Shown here: piece after piece, positions 40,874 through 49,917 of the stretch
How positions within the stretch are numbered: the first letter of the stretch is position 1
Layout of the letters: each line of letters begins with the position of its first letter
From: Leifsonia sp. Root112D2
Lineage (GTDB): Bacteria; Actinomycetota; Actinomycetes; Actinomycetales; Microbacteriaceae
Length of the DNA: 64,000 nt
NCBI RefSeq assembly: GCF_001424905.1
Contig: NZ_LMCU01000001.1
Location: 1,977,480-2,041,479, forward strand
Reading direction: 5' to 3'
Translations under genes and position numbers: made by a program
The notes under the pieces: model-generated
Database searches by the model: none
Seen by the model: the letters and a program-made list of their open reading frames with translations, nothing else
What the model was told of the DNA's origin: nothing

Positions 40874-41293
40874 ATGCAGATTGAGGTCGACCCGCTCTCG
40901 TCGGTGCCCATCTATCAGCAGATCAGGGACCGCATGGTGGAGGCCGTTGCATCCGGTTCTCTGGCGCCGGGCGACCAGCTCGCCTCGGTGCGCCAGCTCG
41001 CCGTCGCCTTCGGCATCAACGTGGCCACGGTCACCAAGGCCTATGAGGCGCTGCGCCACGAGGGCATCATTCGCACGAACCACAAGAGCGGATCTGTCAT
41101 CGCGCGTGGGCCTCAGAGCGGCCCGCCCGACGCGGCCTTTCTCGACGAATGGATGCCCCGCCTCACCACGCTGCTCGCCGAGGCCGTCGCGCAGGGCATG
41201 CCCCCACGTGAGATCGCCGAGCGCAGCAGCGCGGTGCTGGCAGATTTCGGCGCCGCTGCGCCCCACTCGAATTCCGAGGAGAAAACCGAATGA
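40874..41293 (+). CDS. GntR family regulator, YtrA-like
   Basis: A 139-residue regulator with a winged-helix domain: VPIYQQIRDRMVEAVASG, GDQLASVRQLAVAFGINVAT with the recognition helix, then a short C-terminal dimerisation helix (LDEWMPRLTTLLAEAVAQG) instead of an effector domain, as in the YtrA branch. Such proteins usually control a nearby membrane-protein or ABC gene. Its stop overlaps the start of the DUF1648 membrane-protein gene (ATGA), and the palindrome 21 bases upstream is the probable operator for both. GGAGG precedes the ATG. Confidence 0.93.
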   Translation: MQIEVDPLSSVPIYQQIRDRMVEAVASGSLAPGDQLASVRQLAVAFGINVATVTKAYEALRHEGIIRTNHKSGSVIARGPQSGPPDAAFLDEWMPRLTTLLAEAVAQGMPPREIAERSSAVLADFGAAAPHSNSEEKTE

Positions 41294-42459
41294 CCTGGAT
41301 CGCCTTCACCGTTTCGCTCTCGACCGTGGTGCTCATCGCCGCAATCATGGTTCTCATGCCGGCAGTCACCCCGCGCACGGTGCCCCTCGGGGTGAGCGTG
41401 CCGGCGGCGCGCGTCGACGAGCCGGTCGTGCGCTCGGCTGTACGACGGTACCGACTCGGTGTCGCTGCGGCCTTCGTTCTCAGCGTGATCCTTGCCGCTG
41501 CACTCGCCTTTACGGCACCAGTTGCGGCGACCATCGTGCCGACCTTCGCGATGCTGCTGCTCGCGGCGGCCGCGTATGTGGTGGCGCGACGCGGCATCCG
41601 GCAGGCCAAACAGAGCGAGGGCTGGTACGACGACGTTGCCGTGCGGCTGAGCGCCGATGTCACGCCCACAGCGACGCCTCGTGCCTCGGTGCAGCCGGCG
41701 TGGTACCTGGTGTCGCTCGTACTGCTGGCCGCGACGGCGGCCGTGGGTGTTTCGGTCTATCCGCGCCTGCCGAACCCGATTCCCATTCACTGGGACGGGG
41801 CGGGACACATCAATGGTTACGCCGACAAATCCATCTGGAGCGTATTCGGCACCCTCATGATCGGGGCCGCTCTCATCGCGTTGCTCTTCGGCCTTGCCTT
41901 CCTGGTGCGCGCCATGCCCCAGCGCATGAGCGGTGGAGGAGAGCCGCAGACCAGGGCGCTTCGAGCCCGTGTTCAGGTACATCTGGGCATGTCGCTGCTC
42001 GGTCAGCTCGCCGTGCTCGTCGTGGCGATCCTGTGCGCCACAACGCTGCTGTCGTGGCTTGCCCCCGGTAATTCAACGGCCATGACGGTGGCGCTGATCA
42101 CCCTGATTGCACTGATGGTTGTCGTGCTCCTCGTCTTCATGTTCCGCTACAGTCGCGAGGTGAAAGTGCGGCCGGACCACCCCACGAAGCAGCCGGATGC
42201 CGCGGGCGCTGTTTCCACCCCGCGCACGTCGGCCTTGCGCACGTCATCCGACGCCCCCGATGACGACCGCTTCTGGAAGCTTGGCTTCTTCTACGTCAAC
42301 CGCAATGACCCCGCCACGATGGTGCCCAAACGCTTCGGCGTCGGCTGGACGGTCAACCTGGGCAGCCCCGGTGGCATGGCCGCGGGCATCCTGATCGCCC
42401 TGGTCATCGTTGCCGCGATAGTCGTCGGCATCGTCGTGCCGACGCACCACCTCGGTTAG
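41290..42459 (+). CDS. DUF1648/DUF5808 multi-pass membrane protein
   Basis: A 389-residue membrane protein with about eight hydrophobic segments. The DUF1648 signature appears mid-protein as LPNPIPIHWDGAGHINGYAD, and the C-terminus has FWKLGFFYVNRNDPATMVPK and GVGWTVNLG, typical of DUF5808. Proteins with this make-up are related to SdpI-type immunity or stress proteins and often sit beside YtrA-like regulators, as here. Function not known. It is translationally coupled to the GntR gene. Its stop overlaps that of the convergent nhaA by three bases. Confidence 0.85.
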   Translation: MTWIAFTVSLSTVVLIAAIMVLMPAVTPRTVPLGVSVPAARVDEPVVRSAVRRYRLGVAAAFVLSVILAAALAFTAPVAATIVPTFAMLLLAAAAYVVARRGIRQAKQSEGWYDDVAVRLSADVTPTATPRASVQPAWYLVSLVLLAATAAVGVSVYPRLPNPIPIHWDGAGHINGYADKSIWSVFGTLMIGAALIALLFGLAFLVRAMPQRMSGGGEPQTRALRARVQVHLGMSLLGQLAVLVVAILCATTLLSWLAPGNSTAMTVALITLIALMVVVLLVFMFRYSREVKVRPDHPTKQPDAAGAVSTPRTSALRTSSDAPDDDRFWKLGFFYVNRNDPATMVPKRFGVGWTVNLGSPGGMAAGILIALVIVAAIVVGIVVPTHHLG

Positions 42460-43640
42460 TCGGGAGCCGAGCCGCGTGCGGCTGCGGCGTAGTGCCGCGA
42501 CCGCAGCGTGACCGCGATGGCGGCGAAGACTATCGAGATTCCCGAGCCGAGCAGCACCGCGAGCGTGCCCTCGTCTGTCACCTCGTGACTGCGCGCGAAG
42601 GCGAGCTCGTTCATGAGCAGCGAGACGGTGAAGCCGATGCCGCCGAGCGCGCCGACCACCGCGACATCCGCGAGCCGCAGCGCCGGCCTGTCGCGCCGGG
42701 TGGCAATGAGCGCGGCGAGCGAACCCGCGAGGGTGATACCGACGAACTTGCCGACGGGAAGGGCAACGAGAATGCCCCAGAACGCCGGGCTGAGCTCGCC
42801 GAGCCCCACCGTCGGAATGGCCACGGCGGCGGCTGCGAGAGCGAAGAGTGGCAGCACGATGGTGTTCGAATACGGTTCCAGAATGTGCATGACTCGGCCA
42901 CCGGGGCGCCGGGCTATGACAAGGCCCAGAACCACGCCGGCGATGGTGGCGTGCACGCCCGAAAGGTAGGTGAACGCCCACGCCAGCGCGGCCAGCACGA
43001 CCATCGCGGTGATGATGGGCCACTGTGGGCGTCGGGCGAGAATCCAGGCGGATCGCGGCTTGAGCAGGCGGCTGAGCAAGCCGAAGCCCGTCGCGGCCAC
43101 GACAGCGAATCCGAGGAACGGCAACTGCACGTCCTGGGTGAAGAAGAACGCGATGATGAGAATGGCGACGAGGTCGTCGAGCACCGCAAGCGCGAGCAGA
43201 AAAACGCGAACCCGGTTCGGGATGCTGCGCCCGAAGACCGCGAGCACGCCGAGCGCGAAGGCGATATCGGTGGCGGTCGGAACCGGCCAGCCGCCCTCGT
43301 AGCCCGAACCCGTGGCGAAGAGCAGGAAGATGCCAGCTGGAACTATCACCCCGCCGAGCGCCGCGATGGCCGGCAGCGCCGCCTTGCCCGGGCTGTTCAG
43401 ATCGCCGACGACGAGCTCGCGCTTGAGTTCGACCGCGACGATGAAGAAGAACATGGCGAGCAGGCCGTCGCTGATCCAGTGGGATACGGAGAGGTCGAGC
43501 CCCGTTCCGGGAATCGGTAGCTGGGTGTGCAACGCGTCGAGCATGCCCGGCCCGATAGCGGTATTGGCCAGCACCAGACCAACGACGGCTGCGGCGAGAA
43601 GCAGGCCGGCAGAGAAACGCTCCGAGCGGATGAGGGTCAC
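42456..43640 (-). CDS. nhaA: Na+/H+ antiporter NhaA
   Basis: A 394-residue membrane antiporter that exports Na+ in exchange for protons. Family features are the N-terminal helix SERFSAGLLLAAAVVGLVLAN, the MFFFIVAVELKREL motif, PTATDIAFALGVLAVFG and the transport-site Asp pair in LAVLDDLVAILIIAFFF. GGIGFTVSLLMNELAF near the C-terminus is also diagnostic. I chose the GTG at 43640 because it overlaps the stop of the VOC gene (GTGA) and the homologous region begins there. A start at 43676 would run into that gene. Confidence 0.95.
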   Translation of the reverse strand: MTLIRSERFSAGLLLAAAVVGLVLANTAIGPGMLDALHTQLPIPGTGLDLSVSHWISDGLLAMFFFIVAVELKRELVVGDLNSPGKAALPAIAALGGVIVPAGIFLLFATGSGYEGGWPVPTATDIAFALGVLAVFGRSIPNRVRVFLLALAVLDDLVAILIIAFFFTQDVQLPFLGFAVVAATGFGLLSRLLKPRSAWILARRPQWPIITAMVVLAALAWAFTYLSGVHATIAGVVLGLVIARRPGGRVMHILEPYSNTIVLPLFALAAAAVAIPTVGLGELSPAFWGILVALPVGKFVGITLAGSLAALIATRRDRPALRLADVAVVGALGGIGFTVSLLMNELAFARSHEVTDEGTLAVLLGSGISIVFAAIAVTLRSRHYAAAARGSAPD

Positions 43641-44005
43641 GCTGGCTCGTTCGTCGGCCGGGCGTTGACGAGGCAAAGCACATGGCCGTCGGCGTCGCGC
43701 AGCACGGATTGCCGTTCGCCCCAGGGCTGGTCAGCCGGCTCGTCGACGACCGTCGCGCCGGCCGCCGCTGCGGCCTTGGTCACGGCATCGACGTCGTGCA
43801 CGGCGAAGCTGGGTGCCACGCCCGCGTCGCTCGGGTGCGGCGGCCGCTGGTGCAGCAGAACGTCGATGACCGGATCCTCGGTTCTCAACATCACCAGCTC
43901 GCCCATCGCGTAGACCCGTTTCAGCCCGAGCACACTTTCGTAGAGGCGCAGCGCCCGCGGCAGATTCGAGACGGACACGGTGAGTCTGGCGAGCCGAGCG
44001 GTCAT
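43637..44005 (-). CDS. VOC / glyoxalase-like domain protein
   Basis: A 122-residue single-domain member of the vicinal-oxygen-chelate superfamily: ARLARLTVSVSNLPRALRLY start, FYE-like VLGLKRV, then PSFAVHDVDAV, GATVVDEPADQPWGERQSVLRDADGH and VLCLVNARP at the end. The typical first metal His is replaced in LTVSV, so only part of the metal site is evident. Members include glyoxalases, bleomycin-type resistance proteins and dioxygenases; the role here is unknown. Start ATG 44005 fits the domain. It is coupled to nhaA by GTGA. Confidence 0.8.
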   Translation of the reverse strand: MTARLARLTVSVSNLPRALRLYESVLGLKRVYAMGELVMLRTEDPVIDVLLHQRPPHPSDAGVAPSFAVHDVDAVTKAAAAAGATVVDEPADQPWGERQSVLRDADGHVLCLVNARPTNEPA

Positions 44006-44123
44006 TCTCTTAGGGTATGCCACCGTCGAGACGCTCGGTCGGCCCGCTGCCCGTCTGCGGTCGGCATGCCGAGGGAGCGACATCGTGAGTGGGAGGATGG
44101 GAGCGCGACAACGGGAGGATTTC

Positions 44124-44867
44124 ATGAGTGACGTGAGCGAAGCATCCACAGCCCCTGAGCAGGCCGCGCCCGGGCAGTCGAAGCTCGATGAGCTCATCGC
44201 CGTGACGGCGCGATTGCGGGCGCCGGGCGGATGCCCGTGGGACGCCGACCAGACGCACGCCTCGCTCGTGCAATATCTCGTCGAGGAGAGCTACGAGCTC
44301 ATCGACGCGATCGAGACCGGCAGCCGCGAGGACCTGCTCGAAGAGCTCGGCGACGTGCTCTACCAGGTGCTGTTCCACGCCGACCTCGCCGCGCACACGC
44401 CGGGCGAGGAGTTCGACATTCAGGACGTTGCCGCGCAGATGACCGCGAAAATGGTGGGGCGGCATCCGCATGTCTTCGGGGACCGTAAGGCGGAGACCGC
44501 GGCGGATGTTGTGGGGTTCTGGGAGGAACTCAAGCGCGACGAGAAGCCGCACCGCACGAGCGTTCTCGACGGCATTCCGCAGGGAATGCCCGCGCTCGCG
44601 CTCGCCGACAAGCTGCTGGGCCGCGCCCACAAAGTTGGTATCCTCGATGCGGATGCCGCCGGCCCGATTTCGGTGACGAACGAGGATAAACTCGGTCCGC
44701 TGCTGCTGGCCATTGTGGCATCGGCCAAGGCGCAGGGACTCGACGCCGAGCGTGCGCTACGCACCGCGCTGCGCGGCCTGCAGCACGAGATTCGCGAGGC
44801 GGAGACGGGCCAGACGACGGATGCGGCGGATGCCGGCATCATCGGGCTTCCGGCCACCGAGGAGTAG
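44124..44867 (+). CDS. mazG: MazG nucleoside triphosphate pyrophosphohydrolase
   Basis: A 247-residue enzyme that hydrolyses NTPs to NMP and PPi, removing aberrant nucleotides. The MazG core is RAPGGCPWDADQTHASLVQY followed by EESYELIDAI and EELGDVLYQVLFHADLA, supplying the Glu/Glu/Asp metal ligands. The later part VFGDRKAETAADVVGFWEE completes the domain. GGGAGGA precedes ATG 44124; upstream in-frame starts are not conserved. mazG next to mfd and eno is usual in actinobacteria, though accessory genes have entered on both sides here. Confidence 0.94.
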   Translation: MSDVSEASTAPEQAAPGQSKLDELIAVTARLRAPGGCPWDADQTHASLVQYLVEESYELIDAIETGSREDLLEELGDVLYQVLFHADLAAHTPGEEFDIQDVAAQMTAKMVGRHPHVFGDRKAETAADVVGFWEELKRDEKPHRTSVLDGIPQGMPALALADKLLGRAHKVGILDADAAGPISVTNEDKLGPLLLAIVASAKAQGLDAERALRTALRGLQHEIREAETGQTTDAADAGIIGLPATEE

Positions 44868-44901
44868 CCGTCCCCGCGGCGACGAGCCGTGGTGTTGCGG
44901 C

Positions 44902-46104
44902 TCAGCGGCTCACGGGGGCGGTGCGTGCCGCCGCTTGCCAGGCGGTGAGCGTGGCGCTGCCGCCGCCGACCAGGTCGAGGCGCAGCGTGAAGGGCGCGGC
45001 GTAACCGCCGAGCACGGGGGCGATTCTTATGGATGCGACGGCGCCGTCGGCGTCGAGGCGCCCCGCTGTTCTCCAGCTCAGTACCGCCGTCGCGCTGGCG
45101 CCCGGCGCCAGAACGATCTTCGGCGGGGAAGCCGCCGGGGCCGAGGCTGACCCCGTGGGTTGCACGGCGATGTCGAGCACGGCGCCATCGGCGGAACTGA
45201 AGGAGAGCGAAGGAAAGCCGAAGGCATCGCAGGCCGTGGTGCCGGCATTCGTGAGGTAGATCGAGAGCGCACGCTGGCCGAGTGCGGCATCCGTTGAGCC
45301 TACAGTGAGGCGCGAATTCTCCGGCGTGCAGCGGTTGGGATCGGCTTCCGCAGGCGGGATCGGCGCGACTGTCTCGGTGGGTGCCGGCTGGGGAACGGCG
45401 GTGATCGACGGTGGCGGGCTGCTCGGCCGGGCGATGCCCGGCTCCACGGCGTGGTTTCGCGCCCAGGCGGCTGACTCGGCGGCGAAGGAAAGGCCACCGG
45501 CGGTGAGTGCCAGCACGAGCACGATGCCAACTCCCGCTCCGATCGCGGGGCCGGAGCGGCGTTGGAGAGGCAGAGCAGCCTGCGGCCCCCGCCGCGCGAC
45601 CACAACCGCCACGAGCGCGGGCACCCAGCCGGCGAGCGCACCCCAATACGCACTCTGCACCACGTACGCCCATGGCCAGTCGGCCCCGTTGGCAATGAAC
45701 GCGTGCGGAACCGCCTGCACGGCCTGGCCTATCGCCACGGCGAGGCCCGCCACGGTCGACGCGAGCACCGCGCCCAGCCAGGTACCGACGAACAGCAGGG
45801 CCCACCGATGCCGCGGCGGCGATGCGGTCGTTACCGTCGTCGTCGCGGCCACCGAGCGCGCGGCCAGCCACGCGCTGAACCCGACCCCGGCCGCCACGAG
45901 CAGGGCTGCCGTAACGCAGACGGCCACGCCCGGGGCATCCAGTGCCGTCTCCCGCCCGAAAGTCGCGGGCACCACGACGTCCACCAGCTCGCCGTGCACG
46001 GTCGAGCGAACGAAGATCAGGTACCAGTTCAGGGCGCCGGATGCCGCCCACAACGCCCCCGCAACAACGCCGGCACTCACACCGACCCGCATCACGTGCC
46101 TCAC
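44902..46104 (-). CDS. Membrane protein with C-terminal DUF4232-like domain
   Basis: A 400-residue protein. The N-terminal half has about five hydrophobic segments (for example VGVSAGVVAGALWAASGALN and GIVLVLALTAGGLSF). After a Pro/Ser-rich linker (RPSSPPPSITAVPQPAPTE), the C-terminal extracellular domain begins RCTPENSRLTVGSTDAALGQ, with a conserved-looking Cys and a second in TTACDAFGFPSL, matching DUF4232 domains of surface proteins. GTG 46104 overlaps the permease stop (GTGA), so it is probably made with the ABC exporter and may be its partner. Function unknown. Confidence 0.82.
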   Translation of the reverse strand: MRHVMRVGVSAGVVAGALWAASGALNWYLIFVRSTVHGELVDVVVPATFGRETALDAPGVAVCVTAALLVAAGVGFSAWLAARSVAATTTVTTASPPRHRWALLFVGTWLGAVLASTVAGLAVAIGQAVQAVPHAFIANGADWPWAYVVQSAYWGALAGWVPALVAVVVARRGPQAALPLQRRSGPAIGAGVGIVLVLALTAGGLSFAAESAAWARNHAVEPGIARPSSPPPSITAVPQPAPTETVAPIPPAEADPNRCTPENSRLTVGSTDAALGQRALSIYLTNAGTTACDAFGFPSLSFSSADGAVLDIAVQPTGSASAPAASPPKIVLAPGASATAVLSWRTAGRLDADGAVASIRIAPVLGGYAAPFTLRLDLVGGGSATLTAWQAAARTAPVSR

Positions 46105-47219
46105 GCGACGCGGCTCCCGCGCGCGAGTCGTCGCGTGGGCGTCATCGTGCGCCGCCATGCCCAGAACAAGGCGGCAGCCGCCAGAAGCAGGTGGATGCCG
46201 ACGCCGACGAACCAGCTCGGTACCGCCGCATCGTGAAGTTCGCGCGGCGTGGGGCCATACGGTCCCTCGGAGCCGTTCTGGGCGGCGAAATCGCGGCAGT
46301 AGTTGTTGGTGACGGTGCTGGCCGGAGCCTTCTGCGCCGCGCGTGCACCCGAGGAGATCGCGCTGAACAGGTTGGTCGGGTTGCCGGAGCTGTCGAAACC
46401 GCCGGGCACGGCATCCGCCAACACCACATACGGGTTGGCGGCGAGAATGCCCCAGTATCGGTCGAATCGTGACGTCTGGTAGGTGGTCACCTCGGGCGGC
46501 AGGCACACGGGGTCGATCGGGTTGCCCGTCGACTCGTCAAATTTCGGATTGTCGATGCCGATGTACGTGTTGGTCACCTCGGTGCGCGTGACGGCGCCGA
46601 GGAGGCCGAACGCGATGAGGGTGCCGACGCTGAGCGCGGCCACCACCAGATACGTTGTGACGATCGAGAACAGCGGCCGCGTGATGATGCCCGAGAGAGC
46701 GACACCGATGGCCGCGAGCAGCCCCAGTTCGACGGCCAGAATCAGGGCGGAGACCGCGATGGTCGCCACGGAGATGTTGCCGAGCACGAGCGAGATGGCG
46801 ATGAACGGCAGGCTCGCCACCAGGAACACGAGCGAACTCACCCAGGCCGCGATGAACTTGCCGAGCACAAGCTGGCCGGTGGTGATGAGCGTGACCTGTG
46901 TGGTGGCCAGGGTACCGGCATCCCGCTCACCATTGATGGCGTTGCCGCTCAGCGCCGGGGTCACGAGAGTGCCGAGCAACAGCACGAAATACACGATGAT
47001 CGAGTACAGCCAGCCGCCTGAACCGGTGCTACCGGAGCCGGTGGCGCTGGGATCAGTCGGGCCGAAGATATTGCTCGCCGAGGCGAGCCACAGCAGCAGT
47101 GTGACGATGGCGACGAGCAGCACAAAGATGCCGATGAGCACGTACCAGGCCACGCCCCGCACCCGCTGGCGCAGCTCGAGTCCGATGATCAGTCCGAGTC
47201 CGGAGAAGAACTTCTTCAC
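46101..47219 (-). CDS. ABC-2 type exporter permease
   Basis: A 372-residue membrane protein of the ABC-2 type: N-terminal cytoplasmic LRQRVRGVAWYVLIGIFVLL, a large outside loop, then SGNAINGERDAGTLATTQVT, which is the conserved amphipathic motif of such permeases, and four or more further membrane segments. A long extracytoplasmic loop with Cys (DPVCLPPEV and NNYCRDFAAQ) precedes the last helix. It works with the ATPase at 47216, whose stop overlaps its start. The exported substrate is unknown. Confidence 0.88.
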   Translation of the reverse strand: MKKFFSGLGLIIGLELRQRVRGVAWYVLIGIFVLLVAIVTLLLWLASASNIFGPTDPSATGSGSTGSGGWLYSIIVYFVLLLGTLVTPALSGNAINGERDAGTLATTQVTLITTGQLVLGKFIAAWVSSLVFLVASLPFIAISLVLGNISVATIAVSALILAVELGLLAAIGVALSGIITRPLFSIVTTYLVVAALSVGTLIAFGLLGAVTRTEVTNTYIGIDNPKFDESTGNPIDPVCLPPEVTTYQTSRFDRYWGILAANPYVVLADAVPGGFDSSGNPTNLFSAISSGARAAQKAPASTVTNNYCRDFAAQNGSEGPYGPTPRELHDAAVPSWFVGVGIHLLLAAAALFWAWRRTMTPTRRLARGSRVA

Positions 47220-48208
47220 GATGCCGTCTCCCCGTTGGCCTGCGCTCTGTTGAGGTCGAGAAAGGTGTGCTCGAGCTCGCCGACGGCGGGGGAGAAGGCG
47301 CTGATCTCCGCGCCCGCACCCACCAGCGCCCGCAGCAGCGCTGCCGCATCCGCCTCGCCGGTGACGCTGACGAGCGCACCCAGGTTATCGATGCTGATGC
47401 GCGTCGGTTCCACGCCCACGGAGGCGAGCTGTTCGGGCAGCCGCAGCCGCGTGTGATCGACGACGCGAATGCGCCACTGTCGCAGGCTCGCTCCGGCCCG
47501 GGCCACCGCATCGGCGGATGCCGTCACCCCGGCGCTCATATACACGGCAGCGTCTGCCATCTCCTCCAACTCGGCGAGCACGTGACTGGAGACCAGGATG
47601 GCCACGCCCTCACCCGCAAGCCGTCGCACGAGCGTGCGCAGATCGGCGCGGGCTGCGGGATCCAGACCGGATGCCGGCTCGTCGAGCAGCAGCACCCCCG
47701 GCCGGTGCACGAGCGCCCTGGCTAGGCTCAGGCGCTGCTTTTGTCCGCGTGAGAGAACGCGGGCGGGCTGATCGGCGAGTGGAACGAGACCGACGAGCGC
47801 TATCAGTTCCTCGGCGCGAGCGGCCGCCGATTCCTTCTCGATGCGATACATGCGCGCGGTGGTCTGAAGGGCGGTGCGCACGCTCAGGCTGCCCCAGGAA
47901 CCGAGGGCGTCGGGCATCCAGCCCATGGTGCGCCGCACCGTCTCGGGGTCGGTGACGGGGTCGTGACCGCCGATCTGCACACTGCCCGCATCCGGTTGCA
48001 GCAGGCTGGCGAGCATGAGCAGCAGCGTGGTCTTGCCCGAGCCGTTGGGCCCGATGAGTGCTGTCACGGAGCCGGGCTGCACGGTCAGGGATGCGTCGCG
48101 CACGGCGTGGACGCCGCCGAAGGAGCGTGCCACGTGGCTGACGGAGATGCCCGCGTTCGCTCGATGGGTCGCTTCGTTCTCGGCAGGGGTCATATCGGAT
48201 TCGGCCAT
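47216..48208 (-). CDS. ABC exporter ATP-binding protein
   Basis: A 330-residue ATPase. Walker A is GPNGSGKTTLLL, signature LSRGQKQRLSLARAL, Walker B VLLLDEPASGLD and the switch SSHVLAELEE. The last 90 residues are a regulatory extension typical of CcmA/DrrA-type exporter ATPases. GAGGAG precedes ATG 48208. It is the first gene of a three-gene operon with the permease and the DUF4232-like membrane protein. Confidence 0.93.
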   Translation of the reverse strand: MAESDMTPAENEATHRANAGISVSHVARSFGGVHAVRDASLTVQPGSVTALIGPNGSGKTTLLLMLASLLQPDAGSVQIGGHDPVTDPETVRRTMGWMPDALGSWGSLSVRTALQTTARMYRIEKESAAARAEELIALVGLVPLADQPARVLSRGQKQRLSLARALVHRPGVLLLDEPASGLDPAARADLRTLVRRLAGEGVAILVSSHVLAELEEMADAAVYMSAGVTASADAVARAGASLRQWRIRVVDHTRLRLPEQLASVGVEPTRISIDNLGALVSVTGEADAAALLRALVGAGAEISAFSPAVGELEHTFLDLNRAQANGETAS

Positions 48209-48288
48209 GCTGGGCTCCTCGGCTCGGCGTTCTGCGAGTCTAGGCAGTCGCCCGGCACCGCGGCATCAGCCGCACGAATGACTCTCTC

Positions 48289-48349
48289 TTTTCAGGAAAT
48301 AGGGCAGGGCGACTGGATATTCCAGCCCGGCTCCGGCAGCTCCTGAAAA
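48289..48349. repeat. Long-range inverted repeat between exporter genes
   Basis: TTTTCAGGA (48289-48297) pairs with TCCTGAAAA (48341-48349). Inside the loop CTGGATATTCCAG forms a second short hairpin. The element directly follows the stop of the DHA2 exporter gene on the minus strand, so a terminator or a regulatory element for the neighbouring ABC operon is possible. Confidence 0.5.
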
Positions 48350-48352
48350 AGG

Positions 48353-49816
48353 TCACCCGGCGATGTGCTCGGGATCGGTCTGCGTGGACGGTGTCTCCTC
48401 GGCATGGCCGCGGTGCTTCGGCATGAATGAGACGGCGATGAACATGGCAATGGCAACGGCCACGATGGCGAGGAAGACCAGGTGCATGGCGCCCGTGAGT
48501 TGCACGGGCGAGGGCGAACCGCCCCCCGTCGCATCCGTTGACGCGTTCACTATCGCCCCGAACACCGCCACGCCGATGGCGCTGCCGATCGAGCGCGCGA
48601 ACATGTTGCTGCCGGTCACGACGCCGCGCTCGGACCAGTCGACGCTCGCCTGGGCGGCGATGAGCGTCGGGGCCGCCACCAGGCCCATGCCGAGCCCGAT
48701 GATAATGCAGTACAGCCCCACCTGCCACAGCTGGGAGGCGCCGCCCAGCGTGAGCATCAGGGCGGTTCCGGCGAGCACGAAGACGCCGCCGATCAGACTC
48801 GTGGCGCGAAAACCGATGCGCAGGTATATTCGTCCGGCGAGAGCGGCGGATATCGGCCAGCCGACCGTCAGCGCCGCCAGGGCGAAGCCCGCGAGCAGCG
48901 CGGTGGCACCCAGTACCTCCTGGGCGAACGTCGGTACGTACGACGACAGGCCAATCACTATGACACCGACAGCGGCGGATGCGACGCTGCTGGCCACCAG
49001 CACGCGCCGACGGAACACCCACAGCGGCAGCACCGGCTGGGCAACGTGTTTCTCGACGACGATGAACACGACAAGCAGCAGTACCGCGCAGGAGAGAATA
49101 CCGATGCTCCACAGCGAATTCCATGCCCACGCCTGGCCGCCCTCGAGCAGGCCCAGAATCAGCAGGGAGGTGCCGGCCGCCAGCAGTGCCGCCCCCGCGA
49201 AGTCGATCTTCTGGTTGGGGCGTAGCGCCTTCTTCTCGTGAAAGGTGCGGGCGAGCATGAAGGCGGCGATGAGACACAACGGAATATTCACGAAGAAGAT
49301 CCACCGCCACGACAGGTAATCGGAGAACAGGCCGCCGAGGGTCGGCCCGACGACGGAGGAGATGCCCCACACGCTGGCCAGGTAGCCTTGCACCTTTGCC
49401 CGCTCGCGCAGCGTGTAGATGTCGCCCGCGATGGTGATGCTCATGGGCTGCACCGCGCCGGCGCCGAGGCCCTGCACGACGCGGGCCACGATGAGGGCGG
49501 GCATGCTCCACGCGAATCCGCACAGCACCGAGCCGGCCAGAAACAGGCCGATGCCGACGAACATGATGGGCTTGCGCCCGAAGATGTCGGCGAGGCGACC
49601 GTAGATCGGAACGCACACCGCCTGGGCGAGCAAATAGATCGAGAACAGCCAGGGGAACTGGCTGAAGCCGCCGAGATCCTTGACGATCGAGGGCACCGCC
49701 GTGGCGATGATGGTCGAATCGAGCGCGACCAGCGACGTCGAGAGCATGAGCGCGAGCAGAATCGGCCCGCGCTCCGAGCGGAACCCGACCGCGCCTGTCG
49801 TCTGGGCCGCCGTCAT
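48353..49816 (-). CDS. MFS drug exporter, DHA2 (EmrB/QacA) family
   Basis: A 487-residue membrane protein with about 14 hydrophobic segments. The first helix has the DHA2 motif LVALDSTIIATAVPSI; motif A is GRLADIFGRKPIM and motif C is SSVVGPTLGGLFSDYLSWRW, both characteristic. It would export amphipathic drugs or dyes in exchange for protons. ATG 49816 fits the family start; GAGG-type bases are weak upstream. It is divergent from hisS, with a 101-base shared region and no linked regulator gene. Confidence 0.93.
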   Translation of the reverse strand: MTAAQTTGAVGFRSERGPILLALMLSTSLVALDSTIIATAVPSIVKDLGGFSQFPWLFSIYLLAQAVCVPIYGRLADIFGRKPIMFVGIGLFLAGSVLCGFAWSMPALIVARVVQGLGAGAVQPMSITIAGDIYTLRERAKVQGYLASVWGISSVVGPTLGGLFSDYLSWRWIFFVNIPLCLIAAFMLARTFHEKKALRPNQKIDFAGAALLAAGTSLLILGLLEGGQAWAWNSLWSIGILSCAVLLLVVFIVVEKHVAQPVLPLWVFRRRVLVASSVASAAVGVIVIGLSSYVPTFAQEVLGATALLAGFALAALTVGWPISAALAGRIYLRIGFRATSLIGGVFVLAGTALMLTLGGASQLWQVGLYCIIIGLGMGLVAAPTLIAAQASVDWSERGVVTGSNMFARSIGSAIGVAVFGAIVNASTDATGGGSPSPVQLTGAMHLVFLAIVAVAIAMFIAVSFMPKHRGHAEETPSTQTDPEHIAG

Positions 49817-49917
49817 CCGTCCATCCTCGCGCAGTTCACACGGAGGACAAGTCACGGATGCCGTCTCCGTATTCCCGCACGAGACGCGCCGGTTGCTGCG
49901 CGTGGAAGAATCGAGAC

